The notes beneath the pieces are model-generated. The model was given only the letters and a program-made list of their open reading frames with translations. It ran no database searches and was not told the origin of the DNA. Positions 19,001-28,000 of a stretch of 33,178 nucleotides of DNA are shown one piece after another. The position numbers and the translations under genes are program-made. Origin of the DNA: an uncultured Bacteroidales bacterium (lineage in GTDB: Bacteria; Bacteroidota; Bacteroidia; Bacteroidales; JACABE01); assembly GCA_903899825.1 (NCBI GenBank), contig CAIUKU010000247.1, forward strand, positions 1-33,178, given 5' to 3'. Every line of letters begins with the position of its first letter. Position 1 is the first letter of the stretch.

Positions 19001-22000
19001 CTTGTTAATAAATTGTCGTTACAATACAATCCTCTAAGCGAAGTATTTGAAGAAAAATCTAAAGTTGTTAGTTGATTGTCATAACAGGTTACATAATATA
19101 AAGAAGTCAGGCCTGTAACATCTAAACTGGTTAATAAATTTTGATCACACTCTAAAACACCAATCGATGCATTAGCTAAAACATTTAAATTTGTCAATTG
19201 ATTGTTGAAACAATATAAATCAACAAGCAGGATAAGACCTGAAACATTTAAACTAGTTAAGGCGTTTGAACTACATTCTAATTTTGTAAGTGCTGTATTG
19301 GATAACAAATTGAGGTTTGCCAGTTGGTTTGCATTACATGCTAATTCATTAAGAGAAGTAAGACCTGAAACATTTAAACTAGTTAAACTATTGTAACCGC
19401 ATTGCAGATTAGTCAGATGTGTATTGGATGAAACATCCAGACTTGTCAGCTGGTTAAAGGTACAATCAATATAAGTAAGGAGCGAATTGGATGAAAGATT
19501 TAAAGCATTCAAACTATTGTTGCTACAAATCAAATTAGTAATATTGGTAAAATATTCAATACCTGATAGATCTGCAATCCCTTTAGCATCTACATTTATT
19601 GTTCCAGTGTAAGCTGTTGCTTCAGAGCATTGGATTTCACCATCGTTATTTGTATTGATAGTTGAATCAGCCAATAATGATGCTTTAAAGTTTGTATCAG
19701 GGATATTTACAATACATACTACTTCTACAGCAATAGCAGTTCTTGTTGCACTTACTCCACAAATAGTACTATCCTGCACATAATAAGTAGTATTGGCAGT
19801 TAATACAGGAGTTGTTAAATTTGCTCCGTCTCCCAACCAGACACCTCCGGTGGATGCGCTATACCAGCCAAGTGTGCCTGTGCCGCTTGCAGAAAGGACA
19901 GTAGAATGTCCACTATTAATTGTTTGATTTGCAAGAGGCGTTGTATTGGATGGAGTATCAGGTATTGTATTTACAATAAATGCTCCCGAAACTGCTGTGG
20001 TTTGTGTTGTTCCGCAATCTCCATTTACTTCACAATAATAATAGAGTGTTCCTTCTGTTGTTGCTAATGGAGTATAAGAATTAGAATTTGTTCCTGTTGT
20101 TGTTCCTCCTGTAGTAGTTGCAGTAGCATTGCTATACCATTGATAAATTAAATTAGTTCCCGTTGCAGTTACAGTAATCGGAGTAAATGTTCCGTTTAAG
20201 CATTGCGTTTGAGTTGCTGTTGACTGACTGCTTATAGCCGGGTTGGTACAAGGGGGTGTGCAATTAGTACTATAACTTGCTCCTGCATCTTTATGTGTCC
20301 AGTTGGCAGTTGACCAAGCTACATTGTCAACCTGAATACATGTTAAATTTGCGTTGCTTGTAGCATTAAAATCATCAAAGTAGGTATTGTTACCATTTTG
20401 CACATTCAAACTTGTCAACAAATTGTGGTCACAATATATGGATTTAAGAGATGCGTTGGCAGAAACATTTAGCGTTGTAATAGAATTAACACCACATGAT
20501 AAATTTTTAAGCTCTGTATTCGATGAAAGATCGAGACTTGTTAATTGATTAAACGAACAGGATAAACCAGTAAGTGATGTGAGGCTGTTAACATTTAAGC
20601 TTGTCAAATTATTACCATAACAACTTAAACCAATAAGTGCTGTATTAGAAGATATATTCAGACTTGTAAGTTGATTATCACCACAGTTTAATTCTGTAAT
20701 ATTCGTGAAAGATGCTATGCCTGTAAGATCAGAAATGCTTTTGCCTGACACATCAATATAACCTGTCCAGGCAGTGGCTTCAGAGCATTCAATATTGCCA
20801 TTGTTATTGGCATCGAGTCCGGATATGGCTAGCAATGCTGCTTTAAAGTTGGTATCCGGAATGTTTACAATGCAAGCCATGCTAAATTCGTAATCAAGAT
20901 ACTGGTATCTGGCACGCGTAGCATCGTTGATTTTAGCACAAACGTAATATTTTGTACCTGATGTTAAACCTGAAACTGTCCATGCTAAAGTAGATTGAAA
21001 AATTGAAGAAGCTGTTGAAGAGAAATTTTGTGTGCCAATAGTTGCTGAATTATTATTATTGTATGGATTACGGTCAATATCGAGATAGAAATTTACTGCA
21101 CTCGCGTTTGTATAACTTCTGTAAGTAAAATTGAATTGCAATGCATCATTGTTGTATATAGTTTGCGTACCTGACGAAAGTTCGACAGCGTTTTTAACAG
21201 CAACTGATGTTATTACATTGGGCCAAACAGCATTTGTCCAGGTTAATGTTGTTCTTGCCCCCGTACCTCCTAAGGTTGAATTGTTATTGTAACCTGCAAT
21301 AATTGCATTTCCGCTGTTAGGAATGTCGGTACTTTTTCTGTTTCCGGCAATATCTCTACTGTAAACAAAGCCTGTATTTTGACCTGCATTTTCATAGGTG
21401 TTAAACCAGGTTCTTTCGGTAGTTGTCATCGTTGCCTGACCATTTGATACAGGGGTTGCCAAATCAATAGTTCCATGGTAAGCAAGAATGATATTCAAAT
21501 GGTCGGAAAAATTGTAATTAGAACCAAGAATATTGTAAGTATAACCTGTCTGGTTGTGATAACCACCGGGTAAACTTGTCCAAAGGCGATTATATGCACC
21601 TGTTAATGATAGTCCGGTAGGATAAGCAATATTTTGATAGTAATTGTCGGCAAATAAGATGTTCTGATAAATTTGAATCGGAGTATCTATAGTTGAACCC
21701 GGTCCTATTGGAACAGCAGCACCTTGCGGATCGGTAGCAGTAAGTGGATGTGGGTCAAGAGAAGTGACTTGCTCCACTTCTATGCCTTGTAGTCCAAGTA
21801 AACGAGCAATTTCATACGCCATTCCACCACCGCGGCTATGACCCATTAAATGAATGGGTAACTCTGATAAAGCAGGTTGAGCGTTTTGACTTTGATAGAT
21901 TTTTGGAGCTATAGCGGCTGCTACTTCTTGTGCTGTAATTCCTGTTGTTAAATGGTTTGAAACTGCAGTCCAGTTTACCAATACTACAATTTCGCCCGAT

Positions 22001-25000
22001 GTAGCAGTAGCCAGATTATAATTCCAATTGCTGCATGTAGCAGTAAGGTTACCTTTTGTGCCGGTAACAGTAATGGTCCCGATTTGTCCTACACCTCCCG
22101 AGCGGGCAATAATAGCATTTGCCATTGGCTGCATCCATGCTGGTTGAGAACCATCAGGATTCCATCCATGTATGATAAGTGTAACTCCGGCACCTTGTTT
22201 GGCTAAAGTCTGTGAAGAACTTGTTATAAATGCTCCCGATACTGCAGTGGTTTGTGTTGTTCCACATGTACCTGTTACTACACAATAATAATAGAGTGTT
22301 CCAACTGTTGTTGCCTGAGGTGTATAGGAGTTTGTGTTTGCTCCATTACCTGTACCTAGTGAAGTTCCGCCTGTATTACTTGCTGTAACATTGCTGTACC
22401 ATTGATATATTAAATTAGTACCTGTAGCAGTTACAGTAATTGGAGTAAATGTTCCATTCAAGCTTTGAGTTTGGGTTGCTGTTGACTGACTGTTTATAGC
22501 TGTTGCTGGATTTACAACTATTGCCCCTGAAATGTTGCTCGTTGGTGTTCCACAACTGCCTGTTACAACACAATAATAATAGAGTGTTCCAACTGTAGTA
22601 GCTTGAGGTGTATAAGAGTTTGTGCTTGCTCCATTAGCTGAACCAAGTGAAGTTCCACCTGTAGTACTTGCACTAGCATTTTTGTACCATTGATAAGTTA
22701 TATTAAGACCTGTTGCTGTTACATTAATTGCATTAAATGTTCCATTTAAGCATTGAGTTGCGGCTGGTGTTGACTGACTGCTTATTTCAGTTACAGGATT
22801 CACGATAAATGCTCCTGATATTGCACTGGTTTGTAATGTTCCACAATCTCCGCTTACTTCACAATAATAATAAAGTGTTCCAACAGTAGTTGCTAATGGG
22901 GTATAGGAATTTGAATTGGTTCCTATTGTTGTTCCACCTGAAGTACTTGCTGTAGCATTGCTATACCATTGATACATTAAATTAGTACCTGTTGCAGTTA
23001 AAGTAATTGGAGTAAATGTTCCATTTACGCATTGTGTTTGGGTTGCTGTTGACTGGCTGCTTATAGCAGGATTGATACAAGAACAATCAGTACTATAACT
23101 TGCTCCCGCATCTTTACCTGTCCAGTTGGTTGTTGACCAAGCGGCATTGTCCACCTGAATACAGATTAATCCTGGATTGTTTGTCGCAGAAAAATAAGCA
23201 CCTGAAATGTTGGTGTTGTGTCCATTTTTAACATTCAAACCCGTTAATGAATTATAACCGCAATCCAATCTGGTAATGCCTGTATTGGATGAAAAATCCA
23301 GATTCGTCAGTTGGTTCACACCACAATTAATCATAGAGAGTGTAGTAAGCCCGCTTACATTTATACTTGACAAAAGATTATTGTTGCAATACAAACCAAT
23401 AAGTGCCGAATTGGATGAAACATCCAAACTTGTGAGTTGATTGTATCTACAAACCAAATAATTTAAAGAAGTGTTGCCGCTTACATTTAAACTTGTTAAT
23501 GAATTATTCGCACATGAAAAGTTTATTAGAGCCGTATTGCTTGTTATGTTTAAAGCTGTAAGTTGATTATTGCTGCAATCCAAATCAGTTAGCAAGCTTA
23601 GCGCCGAAATATTTAAGCTTGTGAGGTTGTTATTGGAACAAAACAATTTAGTAATATGAGTAAAAGCTTCTATACCTGTCATATCGGCAATTGCTTTAGC
23701 ATTTACATCTATGTCGCCGGTAAAAGCAGTAGCTTCGGTACATTGAATTTTGCCATCGCTATTGGCATCAAGTCCGGGTATTGCTAATAGTGCAGTCTTA
23801 AAGTTTGTATCAGGAATATTTACCTGACATTGTTCTCTTACAATGATATACTGTCCTAAATACTTAACGCTGTTGGGGTCATTTTCTGACGGATTCACTA
23901 TATTATTCAGTCCATTAAATGTAACCTGATGATTAGTTGCACTCACCGATGAGGCAGAAGCCAGGTATGTCCAGTTATCATCTGTAGCGTTAGTTCGTGT
24001 GTATAGATCAATCTTACCGGGCTGAAGTTCATCTGAAGCAGTTAAATCTTCATTTATCGTGAAAGTCAGGTTTGCTGTATAATCACCCAGTCCATATTTA
24101 TGAACTGTCCAATATTGCCTGTCAAAAACGGTATCAACGTTTGCAGGGTTAACATTTGGAAAACTGTCTATTCTTGTAACAACAATGATATCACTGCCGC
24201 TTTTGGTAGTGAAGTTTATTGCAAGACTGGTATTGGTAAAAGTTGTTGTTCCGGAAGTGCTTACTACTTGTGTATTGCTGTATCCGCTACCAAACGGAAT
24301 GGTAGATTTTATATATTGATTGAAAGCAGAAGCAAACCAGGTTCCATTGTTTACGCCTTTTTTATCGTAAACAGTTGGGGGTTGCCCTTCGTCGAACTGC
24401 CAGTACGAAACCAGTCCTGTTTCGCTTCCCGTTAGCGGCAAGTGCATGTTCTCCCGTACCTGGGAATAGCTCATCGCCGTATTCCATAAGCGGACTTCTT
24501 CAATATATCCTCTGAAACAATTGCTGCTCCCGCCATTATCATAATTTGAAAGATACAAAGGCTGGGTGTTTGCGGTTACACTTGTAGGGGTTCCCGTAAG
24601 TGCAACTTCTTCTCCATTCAGGTACAAATGCCTTGTTCCGTTGTTGTTTACGGCAGCTACATGGCACCATTGATTTTGCGTGAGTATATTATCAGCCGTT
24701 GCCATGCCATCGAAAATCAGTCCGCGATGGTTTCCGCTTCCGTTCGACAGCAGGGTGTAGCCGTTGGCATTATATCCTTTTGATACGATAATCCGGTTGG
24801 TGCTTACTGCCACACCGGGTTTTATCCACACTTCAATAGTGTAATTATTGGTTAACTGAAGCGAGCTGTTGTTGGGTACGCTGATATAGTTTGCCTGGTC
24901 ACCATTGTTGATGCAGGTTGAGGCTTGGGTTACATTGGTGGTTGTAAAACTAACCTGTTCGCCGTAAACGGTGTCGCGTTCGTTGATTGCAAAAGCACGC

Positions 25001-28000
25001 ACATAATAGGTTGTGCCGTGGTGCAGCCCACTCATGTTTGCCGTAAATGCTCCAAAATTAGATGTAGCACCAAGGTTTACTTTGCTATCGGCTGTTGTTG
25101 GTGTACCGGTGGTATTATAGCAAACACCGTAAGAGGTGATATTAAATGTTCCCCTTCTTTCAATAGTGCCATTTGCCGTGGCCGTAAAGGTTTTGATATT
25201 GGTAACCGCCTGCGTGCTTAGTTCGGGTGTGTAATAAAAACAAGGATAACCATTGTTTGCATTGGCAGAAATATACCACCTGTTGGTGAAATCCCAGCCG
25301 GTGTAAGTTGATTGGGTCTTCATTTGTGCCGTGGTTCTTCCATGTACATGGGTTGTATCGGTGTATTTTCCTCCTGTTGTTTGCCCTGAAGTTTCCATAT
25401 CCCAATACGATGAATCTATTGTACCAGATTGAGTATTAAAATAACCAACAAAACCTCCTCCCGAATTACTTATTAAATAATTGTCTGTTATAACTAAACC
25501 TGTGGAATAGCATTGCGTAATGTGACCTGATTGCAATCCGGCAAAGCCGCCTAAATTCTGGTAATAACTTGGTCCGCTACTTACTTTTGCTGATGAATAG
25601 CAATACTTAATTAAGACATTAGAACCATTAGTATAATTGTAATTATTAACCTCACCAACAAGCCCTCCATATCTAGAATTATTATTACTTAAACCAGTCA
25701 CGCTTCCACTACTACTGCAATAACTTATTGTCGTTGTCGTATTGCTTTCTGCCTCTGCCACACCAACAAGGCCTCCAACATATCCTCTGCTAAGTATTGA
25801 TACATTGGTTACGCTAAGGCTATCAATAGTTGCGTTTATTATGTAACCGAAAAAGCCCTGAACTGAAGGCCTAGTCGTACCATCAATATAAATACTGTCA
25901 ACAGTATGGCCTTTGCCCTTGTATGTGCCACTGAATTTATAATACGTACCATTAGAGGTTTGATAACCAATAGGACTAAAACCGGTTCCACCATTCCAGT
26001 TTCTGCATGGGGCGGCATTAATATCAGCCGTTTGTATGAAGTTACTGGTCCAAGAAGCCTTATTTTCCGGTGCTTGTAGCCAGCATAAATTATCAAGGGA
26101 GGCTATCCTGTAAGGGTCGGCAAGGGTTCCGCTTCCCGCAGGTGCAGCCACAGCAGTTGATATAAAAGCCCCTGATACTGCACTGGTTTGAGATGTTGCG
26201 CAACCGCTTACCACGCAATAATAATACAAGGTTCCTGCTGCTTTGCCTGGTGGTGTATAACTGGATGTTTGCGCTCCATCGTCTGAGCCAAGCGAAGTCC
26301 CCCCGCTATTGCTCGCAGCGGTATTGCTGTACCATTGGTACGTTACATTAGTGCCTGTTGCTGTTACCGTAATTGGATAAAATGAACAGTTTTCGGGTTG
26401 TGTTTGCGTAGCGGTGGATTGGCTGGTGATGGTGGGAGGAGTACAAGAAGTAGTAACTGTTGTATAAGTATAATAATTGGCACCTGTACCTGTAAGGCTC
26501 GTTTTATCGGCTCTTACACGGTAATAATAAGTAATGCCGCTTGTTAATCCTGTTACAGCTTTTGATAAATTGTTGCCACAATCTACATTATTATAACCTG
26601 AAACCATAGCAGTAAAAGTAGTATTGGTTGATACATCTAATTTGTAGCTTGTAACTGTTCCAATAGCAGGTGCTGTCCAGTTGGCGGTAAAGCCTGTAAA
26701 AGTGATGCTTGTAGCTGCTGCGGGTGCAGGCACTACCATAGCATAACTTTCGACCCAGCAGGTGGCTGCGTCCATATTTGTGAGGGTTCCGTTGCTGGAT
26801 GCTACTACATCAGTAAGTGTTGTGCCCGAGCCATTATTAAATTGCCAGTAATTAACCAGTCCGGTTTCAGTGCCTGTTAGCGTATTACACATATCGCTCC
26901 GTATTTGTGCTTCGGTTCTTGCCACATTAAATAGTCGCACTTCATCAATCTTACCATCGAAAACCCTTGTGGGGAATCCAGGGCTGTTTCCAATAAACAG
27001 AGATAAAGCTGATACGCTTATAGCGCCTGAATAAGATTGTTGCCCTGCGAGTACGCCATTTACATAAATAGACAGGCTTGCTCCATCATAAACACCTGCC
27101 ACATAATTCCATCGTCCGGTTGACATTACAGCACCGGAAAGGACTTCATGCCATCCACCCGCTGAACCTATAACAAAGCTTAACATGCCATTGTTGCCAC
27201 AACGAAGGTCGAATCCTGAAGAGCTTGTATTATCTTTACCTACTATAGTTCCTCCCCAGGAATTGGCATTCCATGTATCGGCATTTATCCATGCCTCTAT
27301 AGTAATAGCCCCGGTGATATTGAGGCTGGAGGCATTTCCACAATCTACATAATCATTTGTTCCGTCGAAATTAAGGGTTGTACCAACCGTATTAGGAGGA
27401 GAGCTGAAACAAACCATATATTGCCCGTCGAAACTTGTTATTCCATTAAATGTAGCTGTATTATTTACAGCATCTGCACTGGCAGCCGTTGCAACAAGCG
27501 ACCATGTTCCATCTCCATTACCGCTCCTTTTATAAAGCTGTATAAGCGAGGGGTGTGCTGCTTGTCCGCTTGTAATATCCTCGTTAACTGTGAAAGTAGC
27601 GTTTGTAGTAAAAGTGCCAGTTCCAAATCGGTTTATTACCCAATATTGCGAATTGAAAGCGGTAGTAACCCCGGTAGGGCTTACATTTGCTAAGGTATCA
27701 ATGCGGCTTGCTACGATGGTGTCGGTACCGCTTTTGGCAGTAAAATTCATAACTAAACCAGTTCCGGTTAAGGTTTTTGTTCCGTTAGCGTTTACAATCT
27801 GGGTGTTTACAGCCCCTGCTGCAAAAGGGATGGTGGAAGCAACCCAGGTGGGAGTATTCTGTAGTGTGCCGGTGGCTGTTCCTTTCATATCGCTTAATGT
27901 GGTGCCGCTTCCATTGTTAAACTGCCAGTAATTTTTAAGATTTGCATTGGCAATGGGTGCGGTGCGGTACATATCTTCGCGTATATCGGTAATAGTACGA

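Noticed and set aside
18200-19396. Three plus-strand ORFs with repeated motifs (VWRAVLVET...ESWL)
   Set aside because: They are antisense to the LRR blocks of the giant gene; their repetition simply mirrors the LRR units.
16030-23836. Regularly spaced short repeats suggestive of a CRISPR array
   Set aside because: The roughly 63-nt periodicity comes from LRR-coding units in one intact frame; repeats are imperfect, and there are no unique spacers or cas genes.
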